In this document: positions 17,303 to 26,979 of the stretch, piece after piece
Layout: every line of letters starts with the position of its first letter
Numbering within the stretch: position 1 is the first letter of the stretch
Source of the DNA: Pseudomonadota bacterium
GTDB lineage: Bacteria; Pseudomonadota; Gammaproteobacteria; Burkholderiales; Methylophilaceae
Assembly (NCBI GenBank): GCA_029563075.1
Contig: JAKQTN010000052.1
Location: 1 to 64,000, forward strand
Reading direction: 5' to 3'
DNA length: 64,000 nucleotides
The notes under the pieces: generated by a model
Told to the model about the DNA's origin: nothing
Database searches by the model: none
Seen by the model: the letters and a program-made list of their open reading frames with translations, nothing else
Translations under genes and position numbers: made by a program

Positions 17303-18520
17303 ATGAAAAAAATTACACAAACACTGCGTTATCAATCGGGCTTCACCATTGTCGAGCTGATGGTCGGGCTGGTAATCGGCTTGATTGCATCGTTGGTGAT
17401 TATGCAAACGTTTTCTGCTTTTGAGGGTAGCAAGCGCAGTACCACCGGCATTGCAGATGCGCAAACCAATGGCAGTATCGGGCTTTATATGCTGCAGCGC
17501 GAATTGCAGTTTGCCGGCTATGGTATCCCTGTGATCAGCGGCACCATGCCGCAAATTAATGTACGGCCTGATCAATTAACCTTCCAGGATTACACCAACA
17601 AAACGCAGGCAGAAATTGATGCCGCTTATGCGACGGCCTTAGCGAACTACAACACTAAAATTGCCGCAGATACTGCAACCGTGCAATCGGGCGAGGTTTA
17701 TTCCGCGCTTAAGTGCAACCCTGCGCCCACATTGGCGCTAGATGTAGATAACGACCCAGCCACTGCTGATGTAACAATCGACGTGATTACTCCAGTGGTG
17801 ATTACAGAAGGAGTTAGTAGCGACACAATTGCTATCCGCTACGGCACGACTACTCGCGGAGGAATGCAAACCAGAGTCGTTTCGCCTTTTGGTACCGACA
17901 CTGTAACGGTTGAAAACAATATGGGCTGTCGCGCTGGCGATGTGGTGCTGGTGACAAGAAATTCAAATTCAGGTGATACCACTTGCGTAGCTACTAAAGT
18001 AACTTCTACCAATGCTCAGCTTGATGCTGCACCTAATTCAATATTAGTGGTTTCTAATGCAGGTATGGCACTCAATAATCGGCTTGCTTGTTTAGGGCAG
18101 GTAAGACAAATGACTTTTGCTGTCAATGGTAACCAATTACAAAAAAATGGTCAAAATGTAATTGGCGACATTGTCAGTTTGCAGGCGCAGTATGGCATTG
18201 CAGCCACTGCCAATAGTGAAATTGTAAATCAGTGGGTAGATGCCTCGGGCGGTACTTGGGCAGCACCAACAGTCGCAAATCGCAATCGTATCAAAGCGGT
18301 GCGCATAGCGCTTGTGGCTAGAAATAATCTACTGGAAAGAAACGTGGTAAGCCAGGCTTGCACAGGCGCGGCAACCGGGCCGGGCAGAGTGTGTGTATTT
18401 GGTGGTGATATTAATTTAGCTGCTACAGACGTTGGCGCGGATTGGAATCGCTATCGCTACCGTACTTATGAAGTGATTGTGCCGCTTAGAAACGTGCTGG
18501 CTGCTAGCCCGCAACTATAA
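17303..18520 (+). CDS. pilW: Minor pilin PilW
   Basis: PilW, 405 residues, has the prepilin site YQSG|FTIVELMVGLVIGLIASLV and the PilW-type helix followed by SIGLYMLQRELQFAGYGIP, the family hallmark. The large C-terminal globular domain has paired cysteines (LKCNPA, MGCRAG, TTCVA, RLACLG, QACTG, RVCVFGG). It forms part of the tip-priming minor pilin complex with PilV, PilX and PilY1. The gene is 33 nt from pilX, and that gap holds a short duplicated sequence. Confidence 0.93.
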   Translation: MKKITQTLRYQSGFTIVELMVGLVIGLIASLVIMQTFSAFEGSKRSTTGIADAQTNGSIGLYMLQRELQFAGYGIPVISGTMPQINVRPDQLTFQDYTNKTQAEIDAAYATALANYNTKIAADTATVQSGEVYSALKCNPAPTLALDVDNDPATADVTIDVITPVVITEGVSSDTIAIRYGTTTRGGMQTRVVSPFGTDTVTVENNMGCRAGDVVLVTRNSNSGDTTCVATKVTSTNAQLDAAPNSILVVSNAGMALNNRLACLGQVRQMTFAVNGNQLQKNGQNVIGDIVSLQAQYGIAATANSEIVNQWVDASGGTWAAPTVANRNRIKAVRIALVARNNLLERNVVSQACTGAATGPGRVCVFGGDINLAATDVGADWNRYRYRTYEVIVPLRNVLAASPQL

Positions 18521-18553
18521 GAGCCATAACGATGAAAGCCCAAGTAATGAGTA

Positions 18554-19252
18554 ATGAAGGCTAAAGTAATGAAAGACGGTGATTTTATGTTGAATAAACT
18601 TGATACGCAAAAAAGCGATATGCGCAAAAGCCATGCATTTAAAGACTGTGGTTTTAAAAACTATGGCTTGGCCAAGCGTCAACAAGGTTTGGTGTTATTT
18701 ATCGCCTTAATTGCTTTGGTTGCGATGTCGCTGGCTGCTGCTGCGTTGGTTCGTTCGGTAGATAGCGGCGTATTGGTAGCAGGCAATCTGGCGTTCAAGC
18801 AATCTGCAGTTATGTCAGCAGAATCAGGCGTTGCGGATGCCTATAAATATATTACCGATAACGCTGCTACCTTAACGGCCAATTCAGCCGGATATTTTGC
18901 CAGTTTTGATCCTGTTTTTGATGATAACCGTATGGCAGTCGATTCAAGTACATGGGGTAGCGGCAACTCTTTTGCAGTCACTAAAGATGTATATGATTTA
19001 AGCGGAAACGAAACCCGCTATATTATCCAACGCATGTGCCGTACTACGGGCGCGGTAGATCGCGATAAATGCCTGGTGGGTACGGGTAATGCGGCAGCCA
19101 ACTCCAAAGGCGGTAAGAGCGAAGGCGGCGGTGCTGGCGGCGGCGGTTACGATGCAGCCACAGGCGGTTCAGATGCCGTGGTGTATCGCGTGACTGCGCG
19201 TGTAGCGGGGCCTAAAAACACTTTTAGCTATATACAGGCCTTTTTATATTAA
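18554..19252 (+). CDS. pilX: Minor pilin PilX
   Basis: The 232-residue protein has a long basic leader and then KRQQG|LVLFIALIALVAMSLAAAALV, with no Glu at position 5, as is normal for PilX. The SGVLVAGNLAFKQSAVMSAESGVADA motif region (18-residue core GNLAFKQSAVMSAESGVA) is typical. A glycine-rich loop (about residues 190-205) precedes the C-terminal beta region. The start is uncertain: ATG at 18554, 18569 and 18587 are in frame, and the upstream 22 nt (18532-18553) are an imperfect copy of the first 22 nt of the gene. Confidence 0.88.
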   Translation: MKAKVMKDGDFMLNKLDTQKSDMRKSHAFKDCGFKNYGLAKRQQGLVLFIALIALVAMSLAAAALVRSVDSGVLVAGNLAFKQSAVMSAESGVADAYKYITDNAATLTANSAGYFASFDPVFDDNRMAVDSSTWGSGNSFAVTKDVYDLSGNETRYIIQRMCRTTGAVDRDKCLVGTGNAAANSKGGKSEGGGAGGGGYDAATGGSDAVVYRVTARVAGPKNTFSYIQAFLY

Positions 19253-19299
19253 TTTTTTATCGATAGATATTTTTACCAGATTTTTTAAGGGGTCTCAAA

Positions 19300-22200
19300 A
19301 TGACATCCACAACTAAAACCAATATTCAAGCCAAATTTAAAAACATGTTTACGCAGATAACCAGTCTGCTAATTGTGGGCATAGCGTCACTCACCTTTTC
19401 TGTGGGCGTCAATAACGCAAACGCGACTGATCTTGGGTCTGCACCGCTGGTGAGCGCCACTACGGGGGATGTATTGCCCAACCTCATGTATATATTGGAT
19501 AACTCAGGCAGTATGAGCTGGGATTACATGCCGGATTATGTGAATGATAGTAATAAATGTAAAAGTACTACGAGTGACATATTTAGCGCCAGTTGTGTAT
19601 TTGGTGACCCGCCTTATATGACAAAAGATTTCAATTCAATCTATTACAACCCGGACATTACTTACACCCCAGCCATCAATGCCAATGGCACTTTAAGAAC
19701 GTCCATGACCAGTGCCAATACCGCAGGCTGGACTGCCGTACCTGTTGATGCTTATGGGATTTACAGCACAAGTAATACCAGCTTGGTGCCCAATCTGGCT
19801 AGAACTGTGGGCTACCCAGACCGTGTTTGGTGTAACACAAATGCCGCCAGCAGTGCAGATTTAGTTAATCCACTGGTATGTAAGAAAAATAGCCAATACA
19901 TTTATCCAAATTTCGTTTCTGGTAATCAATTAGCGTCATTTAACCAACCCTATACTTTGCGTGATTACCCTTATTACTACACGGTGGCTGCGGGCGAATA
20001 CTGTACCGATAAAAACTTAACGAGTTGTGTTGTTTCAACAGTACCCGTCGGAGCTAATACATTTCCTGCCAAGCTACGCTGGTGTAACTCTTCTGCACGT
20101 ACAACATGCCAGGCAAAATATAATGAAACAACGAGCTATACCTATGCAAAATGGTCTGGTATTAGCAGTGCAACCGGAGCTACGGGAAAAATTAAAATCA
20201 ATGCAGATACGGCCAATGGTACTTCACCAGTTGTGTTAAGCGTTACCAACATCACGGTAGATGGGGTCAGGATTATTCCAACCACACCTAGCCCAGCTTT
20301 AACAATTACAGATACCATTAATGCTACGCAGCGCAACTCATTAGCAGCTAATATTGCAACTGCAATTAACACGTTTGTACCTGGTAGTGGAGACGACTTT
20401 ACGGCAACTGCTTCAGGTGATGAGGTGACCATTGCCCGCGTGGCGCCTGGTACTTTTAATGGAACTATAGTTCTAACTGCATCAACCGGACCTGCAGCAA
20501 CCATACCCGGCACCAAGGCGGCGGGCAGTATTACCTTTAGCCGTGCGCGAAACAGTGCCACGATGAGCAGTATTACCGTTACCACCAGTGCCGGCCCGGT
20601 GGTGATCATGAACAGTACGGTTACTGCATTGCCAGGAAATAGTACTGGTCAAAATAGCGATTTGGCCACTAAAGTAAAAAATGCGATCAATACGTTAACT
20701 GCAACCTCTGGTTACTCCGCCAGTTGTACCGGCGGCACCACTTGTACAGGCGCTACGGTGAATATCGCGGCGGTTAATTTCGGGCCACAATATAATGGCC
20801 CGATTTCGACCAGTATTGGGGGTAGTTCTGTAAGCTCCGGTGACATAAGATACAGCACATCTGCATTAGCAGGGGGCGCCAACCAAATTAATCCCGGTAC
20901 CTTCACAATACCTAACACGATTACCCAGTTTGCCGGCGGCACAGCAGTGGTGAATAGTTTTAGCCGTGTGGATATTGTGCCTACCACGCTAAGTTATGCT
21001 AAAGCGGCTACCAGAACCGATTGTGCAGGCTCAACTTGTACTTATGACGAAGAAATGACCAACTTTGCTAACTGGTATAGCTATTACCATACCCGTATGC
21101 AGATGATGAAAACCTCCACCAGCCATGCGTTTAAACCCATTGATACGCGCTTCCGTGTTGGGTTTATTACGATTAGTAATATGTCTACCTATTACTTACC
21201 GGTAGCGCAGTTTGATGCAACACAAAAAGCCAGCTGGTATACCAAATTATTTTCAGCCGGCGGTAGTAGTGGTACACCGCTCAGATCTGCATTGACTACT
21301 GTTGGCCGCATTTATGCAGGTAAAAATCCAGTTTCTGGCTTTACTGCAGACCCGGTGCAGTATTCATGCCAGCAAAACTTTTCAATTTTAACCACAGATG
21401 GTTACTGGAATACAGACAGTGATTCAAATGTGGTGGGTATAAGTGGTAGTGGTTCGGTAGGCAATATGGACGGTGGCACAACGCCAAGGCCGATGTTCGA
21501 AGGCCCCACTGCAGTTTCTAACAGTTTGGCGGACGCGGCTAAATATTACTATGACACCGATTTGCGCACCTCTGCCTTAAGTAATTGTACCGGCAGCACA
21601 AGGCCAGATGGCTCCACAGGCGATGTTTGTGCAAACAATGTGTTTGTTACCTCGACAGATAACAATAGCAAGCAACATATGACAACCTTTACATTGGGAC
21701 TGGGGGTGGATGCTTCGCTTGCTTACACTTCTGATTATAAAACAGCCGAGTCAGGCGATTTTTTCGAGCTTAAACAAGGTACACGCAATTGGCCAGTGCC
21801 GGTTGCAAACTCACAAACGGCGGTAGATGACTTGTGGCATGCGGCAGTGAATGGACAAGGTACCTACTTTAGCGCGAAAGACCCTAATCAACTAGCGACT
21901 TCTTTAAGTGATGCCTTGAGTTCTATCAAAGCAAAAGTGGGGGCGGGTGCAGCAGCAGCGACCAGTACGCTAAACCCGGTTTCTGGCGATAACTTTACTT
22001 ATGTGGCCAGTTATACCAGTGTGAAATGGATTGGTAATCTGGAGGCAAGAACGGTTAATACCAATACAGGTAAAGTGAGTGAAGATGCGACATGGTGTCT
22101 GGAAAACGTGATTGCTGATTCCTGTGCTGCGCCTAGCAGTATTGTGTCAATTCCTGGAACCGCAGCAACTGGCAACAGCACGACCTATCAGTGCGTTACC

Positions 22201-24060
22201 CCTGGTGCGACAACTGCTACCTGTGCTGCACCAAGCATATTGGATGGCACAGATTGCAAGACTGAAATTGCTACATTCTGCACCGGCACTTTGCAAAGTT
22301 TGGTGAGCGATGCTACAGATACACGCACCATTTTCATGAATGTAAATGGTGCACTGGGTAGCTTTAGCAGCAGCAATTTGTCAGTAGTTGGTAAAAGCAC
22401 TAACTTTGATAACGCCTTTTTGGCAACAAAATTAAGCCAGTGGAGCAGTCTAACCACTGCACAGCAAGCATTGGCGAACAGCACCAGCTTGGTGAGCTAC
22501 CTGCGCGGCAATACTGGCTTTGAGGACCGTGCAAGCAATGCTCCACCAACTACCGCTACGGACAATAGATTATATCGCTTCCGTGAAGCCACTTTGGGTG
22601 ATCTGGTGGACTCCACTCCCGTGTATGTGGGTGCGCCCAAGGCTAACTTTAGCGACCCGGGTTACGGTACCGCTACTACACTGGGTTCATTTAAAGCGAC
22701 GCATGCAACCCGCGCGGGCACGGTATATATTGGCGCTAACGATGGCATGTTGCATGCGATCAATGCGGTGGATGGTACAGAGCGCTGGGCATATGTGCCC
22801 ACCATGGTGTTAGATAATATGTGGAAGATTGCAAGTAAAAACTACGATATTTCTCACTCTTACTATGTAAATGGTGACATTGTTGTGAACGATGTGTGTA
22901 CTGCAGGCTGCACCTCAGCAAGCACTGCCGTCTGGAAAACAATCTTGGTGGCAGGCCTGAATGGCGGTGGCAAAGGTTTCTTTGCCTTAGATATTACCAA
23001 CCCGAATTCGCCGGCTTTGCTGTGGGAGTTTGATACTACAGACGATAGTGATATCGGTTATTCTTACGGAAACCCGATTGTGACCAAAAAAGCCGATGGT
23101 ACCTGGGTTGTGCTGATCACCTCCGGTTATAACAATACAACCGGCAGCACCCCGGGTAAAGGCTTCCTGTATGTACTGAATGCGGCTACTGGTATAGTCA
23201 TTAGCAAATATGACACGGGCGCGGGTGATGCAACAACCCCTAGCGGGCTGGCCAAGATTAATACTTATGTGCCGGATGCGATCATTAACAACACGGCAGA
23301 GTTTGTGTACGGTGGTGACCTGTTAGGTAATCTGTGGCGTTTTGATATTAATAGTGCACAGTCAAGCACAAATCCATTCAAGGTTGCCGTGCTTAAAGAC
23401 CCTGGCGGAAATACACAACCAATTACCGTGCGCCCTGAATTGGCAGAGGTTAATGGTAAGCGCGTTCTTTATGTGGGTACAGGCAGATATTTGGGTACGA
23501 GCGATTTGACGGATATGCAACAGCAGACTATTTATGCTATTGCTGATGATGCATCTGCAACACCTGCTACATTGGATAATCCACGCAGCAGCTCATTAAT
23601 GGTAAAACAAGTGTTGGTAAATGACACAGGAACTTCAACTAGAAGTATCCAACAGCCTCCTAATCCAGTTAGTTTTGCTACTGGCAGAGGATGGTATATT
23701 GATTTTCCGGATAGCGGTGAGCGTCAGAATGTACCAGCGCAGTTAGTGTTCGGTACTTTACTGTTACCGACTACGGTGCCGTCCAATACTGTCTGTTCTC
23801 CTGGCGGTTACGGCTGGCTTAACTTCCTGGACTATAAAACAGGTGCCTCTGTTGCCGGCAATGTGGTTGCAAGCAAAACCAATGCACCAATTGTGGGTAT
23901 CAACGTGTTGTATGTTAAAGGCAAGCCGGTGGTTAATATCGTGACTGCGGATAACCCGACGCCAACATTCCCACCGGAGCAGCCTAAGTTTACTGGAGGT
24001 AGCGAATCCGGCTTTACAAACCATCGGGTGATTTGGCGAGAATTGCTAGACGAGCAGTAG
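19300..24060 (+). CDS. pilY1: Pilus tip adhesin/mechanosensor PilY1
   Basis: PilY1 caps the type IV pilus, promotes extension and mediates adhesion. At 1586 residues it is longer than the roughly 1160 of Pseudomonas aeruginosa. It has a signal peptide (1-42, ANA|T), a von Willebrand A MIDAS motif DNSGSMS at 67-73, conserved EEMTNFANWYSYYHTRMQMM (about 585-605) and a C-terminal beta-propeller from about 1090 with VYIGANDGMLHAINAVDG and a DTTDDSDIGYSYG calcium-type loop. Between the MIDAS and the rest of the A domain lies an insert with two related modules (about 295-396 and 407-507). AAGGGG precedes the ATG, and a strong terminator follows. Confidence 0.95.
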   Translation: MTSTTKTNIQAKFKNMFTQITSLLIVGIASLTFSVGVNNANATDLGSAPLVSATTGDVLPNLMYILDNSGSMSWDYMPDYVNDSNKCKSTTSDIFSASCVFGDPPYMTKDFNSIYYNPDITYTPAINANGTLRTSMTSANTAGWTAVPVDAYGIYSTSNTSLVPNLARTVGYPDRVWCNTNAASSADLVNPLVCKKNSQYIYPNFVSGNQLASFNQPYTLRDYPYYYTVAAGEYCTDKNLTSCVVSTVPVGANTFPAKLRWCNSSARTTCQAKYNETTSYTYAKWSGISSATGATGKIKINADTANGTSPVVLSVTNITVDGVRIIPTTPSPALTITDTINATQRNSLAANIATAINTFVPGSGDDFTATASGDEVTIARVAPGTFNGTIVLTASTGPAATIPGTKAAGSITFSRARNSATMSSITVTTSAGPVVIMNSTVTALPGNSTGQNSDLATKVKNAINTLTATSGYSASCTGGTTCTGATVNIAAVNFGPQYNGPISTSIGGSSVSSGDIRYSTSALAGGANQINPGTFTIPNTITQFAGGTAVVNSFSRVDIVPTTLSYAKAATRTDCAGSTCTYDEEMTNFANWYSYYHTRMQMMKTSTSHAFKPIDTRFRVGFITISNMSTYYLPVAQFDATQKASWYTKLFSAGGSSGTPLRSALTTVGRIYAGKNPVSGFTADPVQYSCQQNFSILTTDGYWNTDSDSNVVGISGSGSVGNMDGGTTPRPMFEGPTAVSNSLADAAKYYYDTDLRTSALSNCTGSTRPDGSTGDVCANNVFVTSTDNNSKQHMTTFTLGLGVDASLAYTSDYKTAESGDFFELKQGTRNWPVPVANSQTAVDDLWHAAVNGQGTYFSAKDPNQLATSLSDALSSIKAKVGAGAAAATSTLNPVSGDNFTYVASYTSVKWIGNLEARTVNTNTGKVSEDATWCLENVIADSCAAPSSIVSIPGTAATGNSTTYQCVTPGATTATCAAPSILDGTDCKTEIATFCTGTLQSLVSDATDTRTIFMNVNGALGSFSSSNLSVVGKSTNFDNAFLATKLSQWSSLTTAQQALANSTSLVSYLRGNTGFEDRASNAPPTTATDNRLYRFREATLGDLVDSTPVYVGAPKANFSDPGYGTATTLGSFKATHATRAGTVYIGANDGMLHAINAVDGTERWAYVPTMVLDNMWKIASKNYDISHSYYVNGDIVVNDVCTAGCTSASTAVWKTILVAGLNGGGKGFFALDITNPNSPALLWEFDTTDDSDIGYSYGNPIVTKKADGTWVVLITSGYNNTTGSTPGKGFLYVLNAATGIVISKYDTGAGDATTPSGLAKINTYVPDAIINNTAEFVYGGDLLGNLWRFDINSAQSSTNPFKVAVLKDPGGNTQPITVRPELAEVNGKRVLYVGTGRYLGTSDLTDMQQQTIYAIADDASATPATLDNPRSSSLMVKQVLVNDTGTSTRSIQQPPNPVSFATGRGWYIDFPDSGERQNVPAQLVFGTLLLPTTVPSNTVCSPGGYGWLNFLDYKTGASVAGNVVASKTNAPIVGINVLYVKGKPVVNIVTADNPTPTFPPEQPKFTGGSESGFTNHRVIWRELLDEQ

Positions 24061-24075
24061 ATTCAAGGTTGTAAG

Positions 24076-24113
24076 AAAAGCCACTGTGAGATCAACCACA
24101 GTGGCTTTTTTAT
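24076..24113. terminator. Bidirectional rho-independent terminator (pilY1 / Gx transporter)
   Basis: AAAAGCCACTGTG (24076-24088) pairs perfectly with CACAGTGGCTTTT (24097-24109) around an 8-nt loop and runs into further T. It lies between convergent genes. Confidence 0.93.
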
Positions 24114-24123
24114 TTGTTTCTAA

Positions 24124-24636
24124 TTAATTATTTTTAATTAATTTAGCTGTAATGAGGCCATTGATTAACCCAAAAACCAGGGCAGCAAGTGCAAAAATGG
24201 GGATTAAATAAATAATTCCTGTATGCGGTATCAGCCATAAGCGCACCACAATCAATTGTCCGGCAATATGCGCGAAGGCTGCGAGAATGCTGAGCGTGAT
24301 GGCACTAAAGTATTTTTTTGGCAGGTATTGTGCTAAAGACAAGGCAGTTAGACTCAAAAGCGCGCCAGATAAGCTGAGTACGAATGTAGGTGACAAAAAC
24401 TGGCCAAGCAGCAAGCTGCTGGCAAATACGCGCAGCAGGCTTACCCAGGCGGCGGTGGCAAAGCCGTATTCGTACAGCACGAATAACGTCACAATATTGG
24501 CGATGCCTGGTTTTACGCCGGGCAATGGCGACGGAATGACAGCTTCAATCATGTGCAGCCCAATCGCCAGCGCGGTGAGTTTGGCGATGTGGTGATCTTC
24601 AGCCGTGGTGCTGATATTAATAGTTGAGTGAGTCAT
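24124..24636 (-). CDS. Gx transporter family membrane protein
   Basis: This 170-residue polytopic protein has about five or six transmembrane segments and the motif HMIEAVIPSPLPGVKPGIAN. That is typical of the Gx transporter family, once annotated as heptaprenyl diphosphate synthase component I, which has an ECF S-component-like fold. It overlaps the NusG-domain-II gene by 20 nt and lies downstream of apbE. In other bacteria this trio goes with ApbE-dependent flavinylation of exported proteins, so a flavin- or precursor-related transport role is likely but unproven. Confidence 0.8.
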   Translation of the reverse strand: MTHSTINISTTAEDHHIAKLTALAIGLHMIEAVIPSPLPGVKPGIANIVTLFVLYEYGFATAAWVSLLRVFASSLLLGQFLSPTFVLSLSGALLSLTALSLAQYLPKKYFSAITLSILAAFAHIAGQLIVVRLWLIPHTGIIYLIPIFALAALVFGLINGLITAKLIKNN

Positions 24637-25003
24637 AGCTGCTTTTTTCGCCCATCAATTGCAGGCTGATCTGGTTGGGTAAACAAATGGCCACTTGACC
24701 TGCACGGCTTAACCAGCCTTGATGTACACAGTACTGGTTGCGGCACGGCGATTGTTTGAAGCGCACTTTACCCTGGTTGATGACAATAATGGATTCACCA
24801 ATCGGGCCTTTGATATGCAGCTCGCGGGTCTGGTTTAAATCGAACGTGCCGACAATTTGATTGCCTTGCCTGATTTTAAGATTACTTGCCTGTTCAAATA
24901 CCCAAAAGCTCTGGAACATGAAAATAACCAGCGCAAAGCTGGCAAAAATAACCAGCCAGTCGCCGATAAGCGGTTTAGGGTGATGGCTGAATTTGAACGG
25001 CAT
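24617..25003 (-). CDS. NusG domain II-containing membrane protein
   Basis: The 128-residue protein has one N-terminal transmembrane helix (about 14-36, LVIFASFALVIFMFQSFWVF) and a periplasmic NusG domain II. That domain carries the conserved SPCRNQYCVHQGWLSRAGQ and VAICLPNQI segments with three cysteines. The fold resembles the second domain of NusG but has no transcription role here. It overlaps apbE by 29 nt at its start and the Gx gene by 20 nt at its end, so the three are translationally coupled. Its association with ApbE suggests a part in periplasmic flavoprotein maturation. Confidence 0.82.
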   Translation of the reverse strand: MPFKFSHHPKPLIGDWLVIFASFALVIFMFQSFWVFEQASNLKIRQGNQIVGTFDLNQTRELHIKGPIGESIIVINQGKVRFKQSPCRNQYCVHQGWLSRAGQVAICLPNQISLQLMGEKSSYDSLNY

Positions 25004-26024
25004 GTTTAGCAGCCTCTTTGTCTAACCAGATAATCCGTTTTGACATCGTTTTGCTCACCAAAATCTTGTCTGCAGATTCAATCACAAGATAATTTTCTAC
25101 CCCCATTGCTTTGGCGGCTTCAGCACGCGCTTCCGGGTTGGCGATGAAAATGGGCTTGGAGGCCACATCGGACAACGTTCCTGCATTGTTTTGTGGTGGA
25201 ATCAATACGGTCACCGACTCTACACCTTGCACCGGGTAGCCGGTAGCAGGGTCGATAACGTGGCAGTAACGCTTACCATCAAGTTCAAAGTAGCGCTGAT
25301 AATCACCTGAGGTGCCAATCGCCCAGCCGCTTTCGAGATCCAGCGTAGCAATCGCATTAGGTTTGCGTGGGTGTTGGATGCCCACGCGCCAGGGCTTATC
25401 GCCGTGTTTGCCGAGTGCAATAATGTTGCCGCCAATATTGATAAGAGCATTTTTAGCGCCCTGCTGGCGTAAATAAGCTAAGGCAATATCCAGTGCATAG
25501 CCCTTGGCATAGCCGCCCAGATCTAGTTGTACTGCCGGATTGTTGCTATAAGCGGTGTTACTTTGAATGACAATATCAGCCATTTGCGGGTTGGCTTGCA
25601 CTAAGTTGTGCAGCTTATTTGCATCCACTTTAACCGGCTTGAATTCATCGTGATGAAACCCCCATGCTTCAATCAGACTGCCAATTGCGGGGTTGAAAGC
25701 ACCTTTAGATTGAATGGATAGCTTGGCTGCATCGGCAATCATCTTTGCAACATCGGGCTGGATGGAGACAGGTGTTTTGCCTTGCGAAAACGCCTGGTTT
25801 AGCGTCTTAAGCTCACTCGGGTGCCAGGTGTGCAAGCGATTATGCAGCGACTGAAAGTTGCGGATAATTTCATTGGAAAGCATTTGCGCTTTTGCTTCTG
25901 ATTCGCCGTAAATGGTGATATCAACCAATGTGCCAAACACATAGCTTTGGGTGTTGTAGAGCGGTTCTGGTTTTGTGCAGCCAGCCAGCAAAAAGCCAAG
26001 CAAGAAAATGAGAAATAAGCGCAT
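24975..26024 (-). CDS. apbE: FAD:protein FMN transferase (lipoprotein)
   Basis: ApbE attaches FMN from FAD through a phosphoester bond to Thr/Ser in exported or membrane proteins such as NqrC and RnfG. The 349-residue protein has a lipoprotein signal peptide MRLFLIFLLGFLLAGC, so it should sit in the periplasm on a lipid anchor. It has the ApbE motifs VFGTLVDITIYG, QLDLGGYAKGYALD, NIGGNIIALG, and RYCHVIDPATGYPV with the metal-binding region. Its target is not among the neighbours: no FMN-binding-domain gene lies in the window. gshB lies 16 nt upstream. Confidence 0.95.
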   Translation of the reverse strand: MRLFLIFLLGFLLAGCTKPEPLYNTQSYVFGTLVDITIYGESEAKAQMLSNEIIRNFQSLHNRLHTWHPSELKTLNQAFSQGKTPVSIQPDVAKMIADAAKLSIQSKGAFNPAIGSLIEAWGFHHDEFKPVKVDANKLHNLVQANPQMADIVIQSNTAYSNNPAVQLDLGGYAKGYALDIALAYLRQQGAKNALINIGGNIIALGKHGDKPWRVGIQHPRKPNAIATLDLESGWAIGTSGDYQRYFELDGKRYCHVIDPATGYPVQGVESVTVLIPPQNNAGTLSDVASKPIFIANPEARAEAAKAMGVENYLVIESADKILVSKTMSKRIIWLDKEAAKHAVQIQPSP

Positions 26025-26040
26025 AGGCGTAACTATATTT

Positions 26041-26973
26041 CTAACTTCCTTCTAGCGCCTGCATGAAAACTTGAGCGGGCTTGCAGGAGGTTTGCGCGGC
26101 AATTTCTACCATGCCTGTCGGGCTAGTGACGTTGATTTCGGTGAGATATTCGCCAATCACATCAAGACCCACCAAAAACAGGCCTTCCTGTTTAAGTGTT
26201 TTGCCGATGCTTCTGGCGATTTCCAGATCGCGCTGCGTAAGCGGTTGTGCAACGCCGGTGCCACCCGCAGCCAGATTGCCGCGCGTTTCTCCTGCCTTGG
26301 GGATGCGTGCTAAAGCATACGGTAGCGGCTCGCCATTAATCACAATGATGCGTTTGTCGCCTTGTTTGATTTCTGGCAAATAGCGTTGCGCCATGACGGT
26401 TTGCGTTTCAAACTTCGTAATCGTTTCCAGAATCACGCCGATATTGGGATCAGTCTGCGTGAGCCGGAAAACTCCGCTACCACCCATGCCATCAAGTGGT
26501 TTTACTACAATATCCTGATGTGTGGCCAAAAACTCGCGAATTAGGCCATTGCGGCTTGTGACTAGAAACTCAGGCGCAAATTGTGGAAATTTAGCGATGG
26601 ATAATTTCTCATTCCAGCTACGCACCGCGCTGGGGTTATTGATCACGTGGGAGCCTTGCTGAACGGCCAGTTCAAGTAAATAGGTGCTGTACAAGTATTC
26701 GTTATCAAACGGCGGGTCTTTGCGCATTAAGATTGCGTCAAAATGCTTAGGTAAAACTTCTTCAGGTTCATTGAGCGCATACCAATTTACCGTATTCGAA
26801 AATTGAAACTTTTTGGCATTAACCTTGACCGATTCATTGCGCAAAAACACATCATGCTGCTCGCACACATACAAGGCATGCCCGCGCCCACTGGCCTCTC
26901 GCATGATTGCCAGGCTGGTGTCTTTATAGCTTTTTAGACTTTCCAGCGGGTCGAGAATGATTAGTAGTTTCAT
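26041..26973 (-). CDS. gshB: Glutathione synthetase
   Basis: GshB is an ATP-grasp ligase that adds glycine to gamma-glutamylcysteine. The 310-residue protein has the N-terminal MKLLIILDPLESLKSYKDTS, an RKDPPFDNEYLY substrate segment, VVKPLDGMGGSGVFRL (ATP-binding loop) and EINVTSPTGMVEI near the C-terminus. It lies 6 nt downstream of gshA in a two-gene glutathione unit. In formaldehyde-oxidising bacteria glutathione also serves detoxification. Confidence 0.97.
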   Translation of the reverse strand: MKLLIILDPLESLKSYKDTSLAIMREASGRGHALYVCEQHDVFLRNESVKVNAKKFQFSNTVNWYALNEPEEVLPKHFDAILMRKDPPFDNEYLYSTYLLELAVQQGSHVINNPSAVRSWNEKLSIAKFPQFAPEFLVTSRNGLIREFLATHQDIVVKPLDGMGGSGVFRLTQTDPNIGVILETITKFETQTVMAQRYLPEIKQGDKRIIVINGEPLPYALARIPKAGETRGNLAAGGTGVAQPLTQRDLEIARSIGKTLKQEGLFLVGLDVIGEYLTEINVTSPTGMVEIAAQTSCKPAQVFMQALEGS

Positions 26974-26979
26974 AAATAG

